A stretch of DNA of 55,615 nucleotides from Methanobacteriota archaeon (GCA_002687935.1 NZBN01000010.1:1-55615), one strand, 5' to 3'. Numbered from the stretch's first letter, positions 32,412 through 41,574 are shown. The notes: generated by a model not told the origin, from the sequence alone. Program-made: numbers and translations.

Positions 32412-33176
32412 TTAGCTTCGAAGCTTATAGCCACGCTTGAACATTGTTACAACAGTAGCGAATAGCACAACTACGAATGCAAGAAGCACAAAGAAGCTTC
32501 CAAGAACACTCGTTTCTGACATCCCAATAAGTCCATAGCGGAATCCGCTTACCATATAGAAGAGGGGATTGAACATCGTTATTTGTTGGAATAGAGGAGG
32601 CAAAATACTTAGTGGATGGAACACTCCACCTAGAAATACGAGGGGTGTGAGAACAAATGCTTGGAATATTGCAAGGTGTTCAAAATCTTCTGCCATGATT
32701 GCAACTACAATTCCAAGGAGTGAAAACACTATTGTTATGAGTACCAGAAATATAAGTGTGTGAATGAAGCTGTACATCATAAACCCAGTGAAAATAGCTG
32801 AGACTAGGTAGACACCAATGGAAACAATAAGTCCTCTTACAACTCCTCCAATTGTTATGGCAATTACAATTTCCATATAGGATAGTGGCGCAGTAAGTAG
32901 ATCAGCTATATTTCCTGCCCACTTAGATATGAATATTGAAAATGAAGTGTTTGCATATGAGCTCTGAATAACACTCATCATTATTACTCCAGGTATTATG
33001 AATTCTAAATAACTAGTTCCTGCAAAACTTGGAACAAGCTTTCCAATTGAATAGCCAAATATGAAAAGGTACAGCAAGGCGCTAATCAGAGGAGTTACCA
33101 ATGTATCTCCGGCCATATTCATAAATCTCCTTATTTCTCTTCGTGCAAGAGCTCTAAGTCCTATAAAATTATTCAT
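32412..33176 (-). CDS. ABC-2 type transporter permease
   Basis: A 254-residue permease with six membrane helices and the ABC-2 pattern: an N-terminal amphipathic helix (ALARREIRRFM), TPLISALLYLFIFGYSIG, the conserved YLEFIIPGVIMMSVIQSSYANTSFS, and TPLVFLGGVFHPLSILPPLFQ before TM6. It overlaps the ATPase gene by 8 nt and forms a simple exporter with it. Substrates of such pairs include drugs, polysaccharides and lipids. It is convergent with the giant surface-protein gene. Confidence 0.93.
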   Translation of the reverse strand: MNNFIGLRALARREIRRFMNMAGDTLVTPLISALLYLFIFGYSIGKLVPSFAGTSYLEFIIPGVIMMSVIQSSYANTSFSIFISKWAGNIADLLTAPLSYMEIVIAITIGGVVRGLIVSIGVYLVSAIFTGFMMYSFIHTLIFLVLITIVFSLLGIVVAIMAEDFEHLAIFQAFVLTPLVFLGGVFHPLSILPPLFQQITMFNPLFYMVSGFRYGLIGMSETSVLGSFFVLLAFVVVLFATVVTMFKRGYKLRS

Positions 33177-34086
33177 TTCCTGTCAACCTCAAAAAGGCGT
33201 TTTCCAGCCTGTTCTCTGCTGTACGTATCTCTAGTATTTTTAGCCCCATCTTCTCAATTTCGTACAGAGCTTTTCCAACTTTACTGTAATCTCCATCGAT
33301 GTATATGCGCATCCTGTTCTTCTTCGCACTCACTCCAAGTTTTTTCAATGAAGAAGAAAGTTTTCCTATTGTCCCTGAAACCACAACAGTCACTTTCTGT
33401 GCACTCAGTTTGTCAATCAAATTTTTCGTTGTGTCTAACTCTATCAATTGGCCGTGGTCTATTATTCCAACTCTTTCACATAGTCTTTCAGCTTCCTCAA
33501 TATAATGCGTTGTTAGAAGTATGGTTTTCCCCTCTTTCACGAATTTTCTGAGGTCCTGCCACATTCCAACTCTTAGTTCAACGTCCAGTCCTGCGGTCGG
33601 TTCGTCAAGTATCAGTATGTCAGGGTCATGTACGAGAGCCTTTGCAATTGAAAGGCGCCTCTTCATACCTCCAGAAAGTTTTCGTATATCTACATCCCTT
33701 TTCGAAGCAAGGTCAAAATGTTCAAGTAGCTCTTCTGCTCGTTTTTGAGCCTCATATTTCTGAATTCCAAAGTAACCAGCCTGATAAGTCAATATTTCCT
33801 CAACACTCAGGAAGCGGTCGAGGGACATAAGATCCTGTTGGGACAGTCCTATTCGTTTTCTAGTTTCTCTATAGTTTTTAATAACATCCTGTCCGAAGAC
33901 ATTTACATTTCCGGAACTAATGTTAACAAGACCGGTTATCGCGTTTATGGTTGTTGTTTTCCCTGCCCCATTTGGTCCAAGAAGTCCGAAAAATTCCCCA
34001 TTCTTTATATCAAAACTTATCCTTTTGACAGCCTCCACACTATCGTAATTCTTCACTAAATTTTGTATGGATATTGCTGGTTTCAC
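33169..34086 (-). CDS. ABC-2 type transporter ATP-binding protein
   Basis: A 305-residue ATPase of the drug/antibiotic (DrrA-like) class: Walker A GPNGAGKTTT, Q-loop GLSQQD, signature KLSGGMKRRLSIAKAL, Walker B ILILDEPTAGLD and H-loop TTHY. A C-terminal regulatory domain of about 80 residues (after GQLIELDTTKNLIDKL) is typical of DrrA-like proteins. It is the upstream gene of the pair with the ABC-2 permease. Confidence 0.94.
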   Translation of the reverse strand: MKPAISIQNLVKNYDSVEAVKRISFDIKNGEFFGLLGPNGAGKTTTINAITGLVNISSGNVNVFGQDVIKNYRETRKRIGLSQQDLMSLDRFLSVEEILTYQAGYFGIQKYEAQKRAEELLEHFDLASKRDVDIRKLSGGMKRRLSIAKALVHDPDILILDEPTAGLDVELRVGMWQDLRKFVKEGKTILLTTHYIEEAERLCERVGIIDHGQLIELDTTKNLIDKLSAQKVTVVVSGTIGKLSSSLKKLGVSAKKNRMRIYIDGDYSKVGKALYEIEKMGLKILEIRTAENRLENAFLRLTGNE

Positions 34087-34191
34087 GACCTTTATCTAAA
34101 CTCCTTCTTTATTTAAGCTTCTTATGCAGGGAAATCCTTTAATAGTCTTGACTTGATAAATTTAAAGCACCTTCAATTAGAAGTATATGGT

Positions 34192-34263
34192 GCGCCGATG
34201 GTCTAGTGGCTATGATTCGGCCTTGCCAAGGCCGCGACCCGGGTTCAAATCCCGGTCGGCGCA
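34192..34263 (+). tRNA. tRNA-Gly (GCC anticodon)
   Basis: Acceptor GCGCCGA/TCGGCGC with discriminator A, anticodon stem CGGCC/GGCCG around TTGCCAA, and T loop TTCAAAT in a CCGGG/CCCGG stem. No intron and no encoded CCA. A TATA-like AAATTTAAAG lies about 30 nt upstream. The next protein gene starts 30 nt after it. Confidence 0.97.
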
Positions 34264-34292
34264 TTTTTATATCCTACTACAATAAGTTACTT

Positions 34293-35105
34293 ATGGCAAA
34301 ACAAGAGTCAAGTGTCTACAGGAAAGTACTATTTCTGATAATAGCTGTTTTTTTCTTTGCCGTGGTTTTCAAAGTCATCATTGCCGAAGAATCTACATTG
34401 GAGTTTACAGGAGCAAATATATATCGGGCAGTATATGTGCAGCAGTTAATATCCCATGCCGGCTTTACAAGCAATCTTCAGATAGAGGGTAGTTGGCGCA
34501 GCACTGGAGAACAGTTTTCTGGCGAAGGTAGAATTCTTTCAGCTTCCAAGGGAGTTTTCACTATACTTTATGATGGTCGGCAGATTATGGTTGGAGGCCC
34601 TTCAACAGGGAGTGAGGATATTTCTGCCCGTGCTTTAAGAATTGTCGTACAAAATGAAGATGTTATCAGAGTCGGTATAGAGCCAAGTTCCAATACTGAT
34701 TTTAGTCTCTTTATGTCAGACCTAAGAAATATTCCTGTTCAAATCTCCGGCGAAAATCTAATGGAAACAAGTCTGCGTGGCTCTATATCTATTGATTCTA
34801 CCAATACTATGACTCCAACAATTGCCCAGGACCTGGAAAACATATTGGGCTTCGGTTCTTCCGTCACAATATATGATAAAGGACTTACAATTTCCTTGGA
34901 TGGGGTAATTTTTAACACACTGGATGGGGTTTCTACCTATTTCGATGAAAATAATATTTCTCTTTCAAGGGTTTCCAGTAGTAGGCTTGAACTTGATATA
35001 CGTACAATATCTGACTCCGGTCTTTCAGAATCTGAACTCTATGAGCTCGCGCCGGTTTCCTTCGACTATTATATGTTGAGAGTTATTGACGAGCCTCTGA
35101 AATGA
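34293..35105 (+). CDS. Membrane-anchored extracytoplasmic protein of unknown function
   Basis: 270 residues. A short cytoplasmic start (MAKQESSVYRK) precedes one hydrophobic helix (VLFLIIAVFFFAVVFKVII), then about 235 residues with a beta-rich, soluble profile and no cysteine. I start it at the ATG 34293; upstream reading frame is tRNA-Gly sequence. The TATA box TTTTATAT lies about 25 nt before. It overlaps the first polymerase gene by four bases, so it probably works with the surface-glycan polymerases, perhaps as an envelope-side partner. No family recognised. Confidence 0.7.
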   Translation: MAKQESSVYRKVLFLIIAVFFFAVVFKVIIAEESTLEFTGANIYRAVYVQQLISHAGFTSNLQIEGSWRSTGEQFSGEGRILSASKGVFTILYDGRQIMVGGPSTGSEDISARALRIVVQNEDVIRVGIEPSSNTDFSLFMSDLRNIPVQISGENLMETSLRGSISIDSTNTMTPTIAQDLENILGFGSSVTIYDKGLTISLDGVIFNTLDGVSTYFDENNISLSRVSSSRLELDIRTISDSGLSESELYELAPVSFDYYMLRVIDEPLK

Positions 35106-36139
35106 AAAATAGCAAAGACTTATTGGAAATCGTTCTCAGACCAAGCGTTCTCCTTACGGTTTTTACTTTCATATTTTTTCTGTCTTCTTCACATTCAATT
35201 AGTATTATTTCCTTTAGTTTTGTAGTGCTATGCCTGCTTCTATTCTTCGCGGGTGAGTTGCTCGGAATCCGTTCCTTCACTCAAAGCTCTCCAAAAAAAG
35301 AATCTCCCAATCTTCTTAATATTGGGTATTGGATATATGCAGTGGCTCTGGCGTCTCTTCACCTGAATTTCTACGCATCTGGGGGAATACCACTTTTCCA
35401 GCCTGCAATAAGGCAGTTTATGAATCCCTTATTGACTACACTTTCCTTCCTTATTGTTCCTGCATCTCTTCTTATTTTTGTAGGCTACTCCAATTCTAAA
35501 AATTCAAAATTAAAGATGCTCTTAGTTTTCACTGCAACTCTGTTCTTCATCTCCTTTACAGGTTTTAGAACTGAAGTTATGGTATTCCTCTTTTCAACAT
35601 TGCTAGTTCTTCACTATACAAATATACTTTCAAGAAAACAGCTTTTACAACTTGGAATTTTTGCTCTCATCTTTTTCTTTGCTCTGACATTCATCCGAAC
35701 TGGTGGTTTTGACTCGAACAGAATAAGTTCAACAGTTTCTGCATACGACTTTGTCGTTTCCCAGTCAGGTCCGCTGGGACATACAAATGGCTTTGTCCAA
35801 TTTGCTGATTTCATAGATATGTTTTCAGACCTTCCAATTTATGGGGGTCGTACCCTGATATCGACACTTGTCGGGGTGAGAACTGGAGTTTCTACAACTT
35901 CTACTCTGTATGGGCCACCTTATGCCGATTTTGGCTTTATGGGCTCTTTCATCTTCCTCTTCTTTGGGTGGATTCTCGGATTCGGTTACAAGGCAGCTTC
36001 AAAAGGTAGTGTATATGCAATTTTACACAGTCTTGTGCTGGTTTTTCTCTTACTAGGAATAGAAACTGGAATAGTTGATCTCATAGTATGGCTCTATTTT
36101 ATTGCTGCCTTATCTTATTACAAATACAATGAAATCTAA
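35102..36139 (+). CDS. Wzy/O-antigen polymerase-like membrane protein 1
   Basis: 345 residues with about ten to eleven membrane helices. Family-like landmarks are GGIPLFQPAIRQFMNPLL after helix 3-4, the FRTEVMVF motif that starts a mid-protein helix, and GPPYADFGFMGSFIFLFFGWILG near the C-terminus. They fit archaeal oligosaccharide repeat-unit polymerases (the group formerly DUF70). It probably polymerises or ligates surface glycan. It is paralogous with, and overlaps, the next gene. Confidence 0.75.
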   Translation: MKNSKDLLEIVLRPSVLLTVFTFIFFLSSSHSISIISFSFVVLCLLLFFAGELLGIRSFTQSSPKKESPNLLNIGYWIYAVALASLHLNFYASGGIPLFQPAIRQFMNPLLTTLSFLIVPASLLIFVGYSNSKNSKLKMLLVFTATLFFISFTGFRTEVMVFLFSTLLVLHYTNILSRKQLLQLGIFALIFFFALTFIRTGGFDSNRISSTVSAYDFVVSQSGPLGHTNGFVQFADFIDMFSDLPIYGGRTLISTLVGVRTGVSTTSTLYGPPYADFGFMGSFIFLFFGWILGFGYKAASKGSVYAILHSLVLVFLLLGIETGIVDLIVWLYFIAALSYYKYNEI

Positions 36140-37310
36140 AAAATTTGACTTAATGGGACCTGCACTTGTTCCAGTACTGTATGTCGTCTTTCTTCTACTT
36201 GCAGGAATCTCATTCCTCTTGAATCTTACTCCTACAAAACCCTCGCTTTTCGGGCTTGTCTTCATCATATTTGCGACTCCCTTCTATTTTATTGGAATTA
36301 GGGCTGCCAGCAGAGTCTATGGTAAGAAAATATCTGTTCTAAACTCAAAAACATTCATTCTACTTTCTGTAATATTCTACTCCTTTGTTATTCAAGGTGT
36401 TTTCAGTATAGGACTTCCTATATCGGCCCTTTTTGCAGGATTAATCGGTCTTTTAACTTATTATCTTCTTACAAAATGGATTTCCTTGAATAAAACTCCT
36501 GATAAACTTCCGTATTATTTTCTCTTTTCCGGTCTGGCCTTCATTCTAATAACAATCTTTGATGTCGGCGCAATTCCCTTACTTGAAGGCTCTGTAAGAT
36601 ACGCCCTTCTTGATAATATTTATTGGGGCTTCGGCTATATTCTTTATTTCATCGGCTATATGCTTCTCCTTCCTAAGATAAAGACAGGAAAAAATCTTCT
36701 TGCTCTAATCTCTTTGTCGGCTTTCCTGTTTATTCTGATGGCTTTTAGAACAGAACTTCTTGTAATACTTATTGTAGGTATAGCCTCAGCGTATTATAGG
36801 AAAAAATTGTCAATAAAAGGGGCTCTTGCAGGACTTGCCTCCGTTTTCGTTCTTATCATAATTTTGGGCTATATTTTTATGCCTCTCCTAAGTCCTCTCG
36901 AAATCCTCCTTTACCGTGCCGGAACTACTTATGTCGTTTTCGACGAAATTGCACAAGAATCCGGCTTTGTTGGAATTGAGCACGGAGCGCTGTCTTTTAA
37001 AGGTGATCCACGCTTCTATGTCGGGAAAATGCTCCTCGGATTACACAGAAATATCACATCAAGTCTTTTGGGACCACCTATTATCGATTTCGGTCTTGCC
37101 GGAGCGGCAGCCTTTATGTTCCTGCTCGGCTTTCTCCTAAAATTGTCACACAAAAGTATGGGCTCCAAAATCATTGCAATGAGGACATTTTATCCAATTC
37201 TTCTTGCATACAGCCTTGTGTGGATAGAGGCGGGCTTTGACCAGCTTGATATGGCTTTCTTTGTAGCTTTCTTTACTGTCTATCTTATGTTAAATTCAAA
37301 AAAATCGTAG
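36129..37310 (+). CDS. Wzy/O-antigen polymerase-like membrane protein 2
   Basis: 393 residues and a paralogue of the preceding gene. The same landmarks recur: GAIPLLEGSVRYALLDN, FRTELLVIL, and GPPIIDFGLAGAAAFMFLLGFLL. About eleven membrane helices. It starts at the ATG 36129, 11 nt inside the upstream gene. An adjacent pair of divergent polymerases suggests either two glycan linkages or a heteromeric enzyme. No glycosyltransferase lies in the window. Confidence 0.75.
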   Translation: MKSKKFDLMGPALVPVLYVVFLLLAGISFLLNLTPTKPSLFGLVFIIFATPFYFIGIRAASRVYGKKISVLNSKTFILLSVIFYSFVIQGVFSIGLPISALFAGLIGLLTYYLLTKWISLNKTPDKLPYYFLFSGLAFILITIFDVGAIPLLEGSVRYALLDNIYWGFGYILYFIGYMLLLPKIKTGKNLLALISLSAFLFILMAFRTELLVILIVGIASAYYRKKLSIKGALAGLASVFVLIIILGYIFMPLLSPLEILLYRAGTTYVVFDEIAQESGFVGIEHGALSFKGDPRFYVGKMLLGLHRNITSSLLGPPIIDFGLAGAAAFMFLLGFLLKLSHKSMGSKIIAMRTFYPILLAYSLVWIEAGFDQLDMAFFVAFFTVYLMLNSKKS

Positions 37311-37383
37311 TGGGCCCGGCCAGAGTCGAACTGGCGATCTTCACCTTGTAAAGGTGACGTCATAACCACTAGACCACGGGCCC
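37311..37383 (-). tRNA. tRNA-Val (UAC anticodon)
   Basis: Read on the minus strand: acceptor GGGCCCG/CGGGCCC with discriminator A, D arm with AGTGGTTATGA, anticodon stem TCACC/GGTGA around TTTACAA, T arm GCCAG-TTCGACT-CTGGC. No intron. A TATA box (ATTTATATAATA) lies about 22-33 nt upstream on this strand. Confidence 0.97.
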
Positions 37384-37435
37384 AGGGGCTATTGATGTTC
37401 AGCATATTATATAAATTTGATTATAATTGTGCGGA

Positions 37436-37453
37436 GCCGCGCAAAAGCGCGGC
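37436..37453. repeat. GC-rich perfect hairpin
   Basis: GCCGCGC-AAAA-GCGCGGC, a 7-bp all-GC stem with a 4-nt loop, in otherwise AT-rich DNA. It lies downstream of the small gene at 37484-37660 and upstream of the tRNA-Val promoter. Without a T run it is not a classical terminator, but it may end or protect that transcript. Confidence 0.6.
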
Positions 37454-37483
37454 CCCCTGGCGGTGGTTGAAACCTTACAGAGC

Positions 37484-37660
37484 CTACTGCTCTGCTGCGT
37501 TTGGAACGAGCAGGAAGTTTAGTTTGCCCTCACTTGGCAAAGGTGCAACTTTCAACTGTAGTGATATGTTGCCATCTTCCTTACTCCATCCTGCTCCGAT
37601 TTCATCCCAGCGCTTATTGCCCGTTTTTACGACGGCTTTGTAGTCAGGTAGGTTAGTCAT
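37484..37660 (-). CDS. Small DUF736-like protein with a Shine-Dalgarno start
   Basis: 58 residues: MTNLPDYKAVVKTGN then KRWDEIGAGWSKEDGNISLQLKVAPLPSEGKLNFLLVPN. The W.EIGA.W...G.ISLQL...P..GKL.F..P pattern resembles the small DUF736 proteins common on bacterial plasmids and integrating elements. I start at 37660 because GGAGGG lies six bases upstream; an upstream start at 37714 is less likely. A TATA-like CTTATATGCC is at about 37695-37704. It may have come by transfer; its role is unknown. Confidence 0.65.
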   Translation of the reverse strand: MTNLPDYKAVVKTGNKRWDEIGAGWSKEDGNISLQLKVAPLPSEGKLNFLLVPNAAEQ

Positions 37661-37725
37661 TGTTCCCTCCGAGATGGCTTGTAGCCTTCCGGCATATAAG
37701 ATTAATTTAACCAAGGAAGTTAGTC

Positions 37726-38577
37726 CTAGAATTTCAGTCGTGCTAGTTCTTTTTCAAGAGTCTCAATTATTTCAGAATTATCTGTGAATTCAAGCTTCTT
37801 TTCACATTTCTGACATCTGAACTCTGTTTCAAGAGCATTGTCAAAGGTTACTCGGCCACATTCTTCTTTATTTTTGCAGGTAAAAAACTGATTTTCTCTT
37901 TCTTGCCTAAGTTCACCCTCGTAGTAACTTATGTCCTTTCCTGCAAGTTCATTCAGAGCCATATCAATTCGTTCTGGATGAAGTTTCCAGTAGTATGTAT
38001 ACCAGCCAGTTTTTGAGCGGTGCCGTCTGTATGTAACGACTCCGTTTTCATAGAGTGCATAAAGATATTTTCTGATTATATTCGCCTTCAAATCCATTCC
38101 CTCTGCAAGCTCAACATCACTTATCTCTTCTGTTGAGATGTTTTCAGCAACTTCTATACCCTCTTCTCCGACGACTGATAAAAGAAACTCATTATATTTT
38201 TTATCTTCCAGAAACTCAGGTCTGTTAGCTCTAATTTCCTTTAGCTTCTTCTTTGCCAGAACCTTAATTTTTCGTTTCTCAGCTTCAGTTCTTTTCGACG
38301 GTCTCGTTCTTTTTGCGCCAACTTTACTTTCTACCTTCCTTGTAGAAGTCTTCTTCTTAATTGTGGCTCTCTTATTAGGAACTGTTTTAACAGTAGTTTT
38401 TTTCACAGTTTTAGAAGGAGATTTCTTTCTTGTCGATGACTTCGTCTTTTTAACCGGTGATTTTACAGAAGTGGTTTTCGTCTTTTTTAAAGATTTTTTT
38501 ACAGGGGATTTCTTTTGTTGAGATGGTTTTATAATTTTTTTAAGACGAGTTCTCATAGTTTTAATTCCCCTTGCCAT
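37726..38577 (-). CDS. tfe: Transcription factor E alpha (TFE) with an H1-like N-terminal tail
   Basis: From about residue 120 it is a normal archaeal TFE: a winged helix (RPEFLEDKKYNEFLLSVVGEEG...IRKYLYALYENGVVTYRRHRSKTGWYTYYWKLHPER), then a zinc ribbon with two Cys pairs (CKNKEEC and CQKC). TFE binds the polymerase clamp and helps open the promoter. The first 118 residues are unusual: Lys/Ser/Thr/Pro-rich with repeated KKSP, KSPVKK and KKTKSSTRKKSP motifs, like histone H1 or bacterial HU tails. The frame is open throughout and starts at the ATG 38577. Normal TFE has about 170-190 residues; this has 283. Confidence 0.92.
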   Translation of the reverse strand: MARGIKTMRTRLKKIIKPSQQKKSPVKKSLKKTKTTSVKSPVKKTKSSTRKKSPSKTVKKTTVKTVPNKRATIKKKTSTRKVESKVGAKRTRPSKRTEAEKRKIKVLAKKKLKEIRANRPEFLEDKKYNEFLLSVVGEEGIEVAENISTEEISDVELAEGMDLKANIIRKYLYALYENGVVTYRRHRSKTGWYTYYWKLHPERIDMALNELAGKDISYYEGELRQERENQFFTCKNKEECGRVTFDNALETEFRCQKCEKKLEFTDNSEIIETLEKELARLKF

Positions 38578-38649
38578 GTTCTAAGAAAGTGAACAAGTTA
38601 TGTTAAATACTTTACCCTCTATCGGTTTTAATCATTGGTGAGTAGTAAC

Positions 38650-39840
38650 TTAGGCTAAAAGTCCCAATAAATTTGGTCCAATGAAATTGAAAAGCAGTAG
38701 GAGGAATGCAATGCTTCCTACGGCGATTACAATCTGTCTTGCAATCTTTTCATTCTTAACAATACTTCTCACTGTGTCCGAAAACATCAGTCCTCCGTCA
38801 AGCGGCTTGAATGGAAGAAGGTTTATCAGTCCTACTCCAAAGTTCAATATCGCTGTCCACATAATTGCATAGATTATGAACCACATAGTTCCTTGTGGAA
38901 TGAAAGTTGAAGGATAGCACTCCGGTGAAAGTATTCTTATTGTCATTGGTGATGCAATAAAAAGTTTTACAACCTCTCCTGCCGGAATCGCTCCGCAGAA
39001 ACTTATCCCCATAAATGCTCTCCCATTCCTGTCTGCAGTTGTTACAGTATATTCTGAATCATCTATTTTGAGTATGACTTCGTCCCCTGGTGAAAGGTCT
39101 TGTTTATCAAGTATATTGACAAAACTTACAAGGTCGTGTATTTCACCGTCTTCAATTTCTCCAATTATCATGCCCTCTGAAAGACCTGCAAGCTCGGCAG
39201 GACTTCCTTCCTCAACTGCCAGTAGTTTTATTCCATCAACAGGCTCTGTCATATAGGGCAGGACTACAAATGCAAGGAGAGATACAAGAATAATTGACAG
39301 GGTTACATTCATAAATGAACCTGCTGCGTATATTCTCATACGTGGTCCAAGCTTTGCTTTCTGGAGGGATTTTTCATTTGGCTTCACAAAAGCTCCTATC
39401 GGAATAAATCCAAGTGATAGCGTTCCAACAGACTCGACCTTTACCTTCTCAAGCCTTGCAAGAACCCCGTGAGACATTTCGTGGAATACAAGAAGTATCA
39501 CAATGCCGATTATTCCTTCCCAGAGTGGTATTGTTATTCCGGGAATTGCCAGTGCAGCTCCCGGCGCGGTTTCAGGAACCTTAAAAATTCGTATTGCATT
39601 TATGAGCAGTGAGTATGTAACCAAACCCATAAGAAGGAAACCGGTAAGAACTCCTAAATTTCCAAAGATTTTCCAGAATCCGGGGAAAAATCCGCTTATT
39701 TTATCAAGTAATTTGACTCCTCTCTTAGTATTGTATATTGCAAGAGGTCCATAAATGGATACTCCTTTCTTCCGTCCCAATGTTAACTGGCCAACAAGTA
39801 TGAGTCCAATAACTATTGTCCAGACAAAAATGGTTTCCAT
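38650..39840 (-). CDS. Site-2 (M50) membrane metalloprotease with PDZ domain
   Basis: 396 residues. The zinc motif HEMSH is at 120-124 in a membrane helix. A PDZ domain (about 205-275: GIKLLAVEEGSPAELAGLSEGMIIGEIEDGEI) follows, and the second active-site motif NLLPFKPLDGG is near residue 350. It cleaves membrane-embedded substrates, typically to release regulators. The substrate is unknown. It lies divergent from lysS, with about 48 bp between the starts. Confidence 0.94.
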   Translation of the reverse strand: METIFVWTIVIGLILVGQLTLGRKKGVSIYGPLAIYNTKRGVKLLDKISGFFPGFWKIFGNLGVLTGFLLMGLVTYSLLINAIRIFKVPETAPGAALAIPGITIPLWEGIIGIVILLVFHEMSHGVLARLEKVKVESVGTLSLGFIPIGAFVKPNEKSLQKAKLGPRMRIYAAGSFMNVTLSIILVSLLAFVVLPYMTEPVDGIKLLAVEEGSPAELAGLSEGMIIGEIEDGEIHDLVSFVNILDKQDLSPGDEVILKIDDSEYTVTTADRNGRAFMGISFCGAIPAGEVVKLFIASPMTIRILSPECYPSTFIPQGTMWFIIYAIMWTAILNFGVGLINLLPFKPLDGGLMFSDTVRSIVKNEKIARQIVIAVGSIAFLLLLFNFIGPNLLGLLA

Positions 39841-39888
39841 GTTAGGCTTTTCGGAGTCGTTATATATAACTTTGCTGTTATATCGTGC

Positions 39889-41544
39889 ATGACCGGAGAC
39901 AGCCTGTTTTGGGCGGATAAATATGCACGTGAGATTATTGAAAGGGCAGAATCAGAGCCCGTTCTTCAGAAAATAGTGAAGAAAAAGGGCTATATCTGTC
40001 TTGATGAGAAGACACCTTCAGGACATATTCATATTGGCTCCGGCAGGGGCTGGATTATTCATGATGTTGTTGCCAAGGCTCTGAGAGATCTTGGTGTAAA
40101 AGGTCGTTTTATTCTTAGTGCTGATGACATAGACCCAATGGACAATCCACCTGCCGGTCTGGACAGCAAAAAATACGAGCAGTATATGGGTGTCCCGTTT
40201 TTCAAAATCCCTTCTCCTGAACCTGGTTACAAAAGTTATGCTGATTATTATTTCAGGGAATGCACCGATAAATTCGAGGAATTCGGCATCGAAGCTGAAC
40301 TGGAAAGCACCGGTCTCTGGTATGAGCGCGGAGACTTTAACCCAACAATAAAGACTGCTCTGGACAATCACGAAAAAATACGCTCAATCTACGAAAGAAT
40401 ATACAAAAAGACAGTTGCTTCCGATAAACTACCATTCAATCCGATTTGCGAGAACTGTGGTAAGATAGGAACTACTGTCGCGTATGAGTGGAATCCTGAA
40501 ACTGAAATGCTGAAATACATGTGTTCCCCAGACCTTGTAAAATGGGCACAGGGCTGTGGCAATGATGGTGAAATATCTCCTTACAATGGAAACGGAAAAT
40601 TTCCTTGGAAAGTTGAATGGGCGGCAAAATGGCCTACTGTCGGAGTTCTCTTCGAAACAGCAGGGAAAGACCACTTTACTGTTGGGGGTTCTAGAACTGT
40701 TTCAATAGCAATTTGTGATGAGGTATTTGACCATACTCCTCCTATCCCTTCAACAAGGAAGACCATAGGAAGTGCATACGAATTTTTCAATATTGGAGGG
40801 AAGAAAATGAGTACTTCCAAGGGCTCCGGTGTTGGCTTTGCCGAGATATCTGAAAAGGTCCCTCCAAAACTTCTTCGCTATCTTCTTGTCCGGACCAGAC
40901 CACACGCAGCTCTTGACTTTGACCCATTCGGAACAAACAAACTTCTCCTTCTTACTGAAAACTACGACAGAACTGAGCGTATTTATTATGGTGAAGAAAA
41001 GGCGGACAATGACCGTGAAGAGGCGCATGAAAAGAGAGTATACGAACTCTCTCATGTCGGAGACGTCCTCAAAAAATTATCTCCTCAGGTTCCCTTTGGC
41101 TATGCGTCCATGGTTGTACAGGCTTGTAATTTTGACATAGATTCTGCAATAGCCAAACTCAAACAAGCAGAATATATCCCTAAGAAACTCGATAAAGAAG
41201 GTCTGAATTACTTGAAAGAACGTCTGGAAATGGCAGGTAGTTGGGTCAGTCACTATGCTCCTGAGGAATACAAATTCACTCTGCTTGATAAGCTTCAAAA
41301 GAATCTTAAAATAGAGGCGGCTGAAAAAGATGCAATAATTAAAATAGTTTCAAAAATCGACAGTTTGTCTGAGAAAGAACTTGAAGCTCTAATATATGAA
41401 ATCGGAAAAGAACTTAGCAGTCCACGGAATTTCTTCAGAATCTTTTATACTGTCCTGCTTGGAAAAGAAAAAGGTCCACGTCTTGCTTCCTTTTTGAAAA
41501 CACTCGGTCAAGAAAGAGTTGAAAAACTGACAAAGTATTTATAG
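39889..41544 (+). CDS. lysS: Class I lysyl-tRNA synthetase
   Basis: The archaeal, Rossmann-fold LysRS: SGHIHIGSGRG (HIGH-type motif, 46-53) and KMSTSKG (306-312) frame the catalytic core, with a zinc-finger-like C-x2-C pair in the middle (FNPICENCGKIG) and a helical C-terminal domain. Its 551 residues are typical. It charges tRNA-Lys. Two TATA-like sequences lie upstream (TTATATATAAC near 39859 and GTTATATCG near 39878). Confidence 0.96.
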   Translation: MTGDSLFWADKYAREIIERAESEPVLQKIVKKKGYICLDEKTPSGHIHIGSGRGWIIHDVVAKALRDLGVKGRFILSADDIDPMDNPPAGLDSKKYEQYMGVPFFKIPSPEPGYKSYADYYFRECTDKFEEFGIEAELESTGLWYERGDFNPTIKTALDNHEKIRSIYERIYKKTVASDKLPFNPICENCGKIGTTVAYEWNPETEMLKYMCSPDLVKWAQGCGNDGEISPYNGNGKFPWKVEWAAKWPTVGVLFETAGKDHFTVGGSRTVSIAICDEVFDHTPPIPSTRKTIGSAYEFFNIGGKKMSTSKGSGVGFAEISEKVPPKLLRYLLVRTRPHAALDFDPFGTNKLLLLTENYDRTERIYYGEEKADNDREEAHEKRVYELSHVGDVLKKLSPQVPFGYASMVVQACNFDIDSAIAKLKQAEYIPKKLDKEGLNYLKERLEMAGSWVSHYAPEEYKFTLLDKLQKNLKIEAAEKDAIIKIVSKIDSLSEKELEALIYEIGKELSSPRNFFRIFYTVLLGKEKGPRLASFLKTLGQERVEKLTKYL

Positions 41545-41574
41545 AGTGCTTCCATTTTTAAATTAAGTGGGAAC

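Noticed and set aside
37436-37480. GC-rich hairpin followed by GGTTGAAACC, which recalls a CRISPR repeat end.
   Set aside because: Only one copy exists and there are no spacers; no cas gene is in the window.
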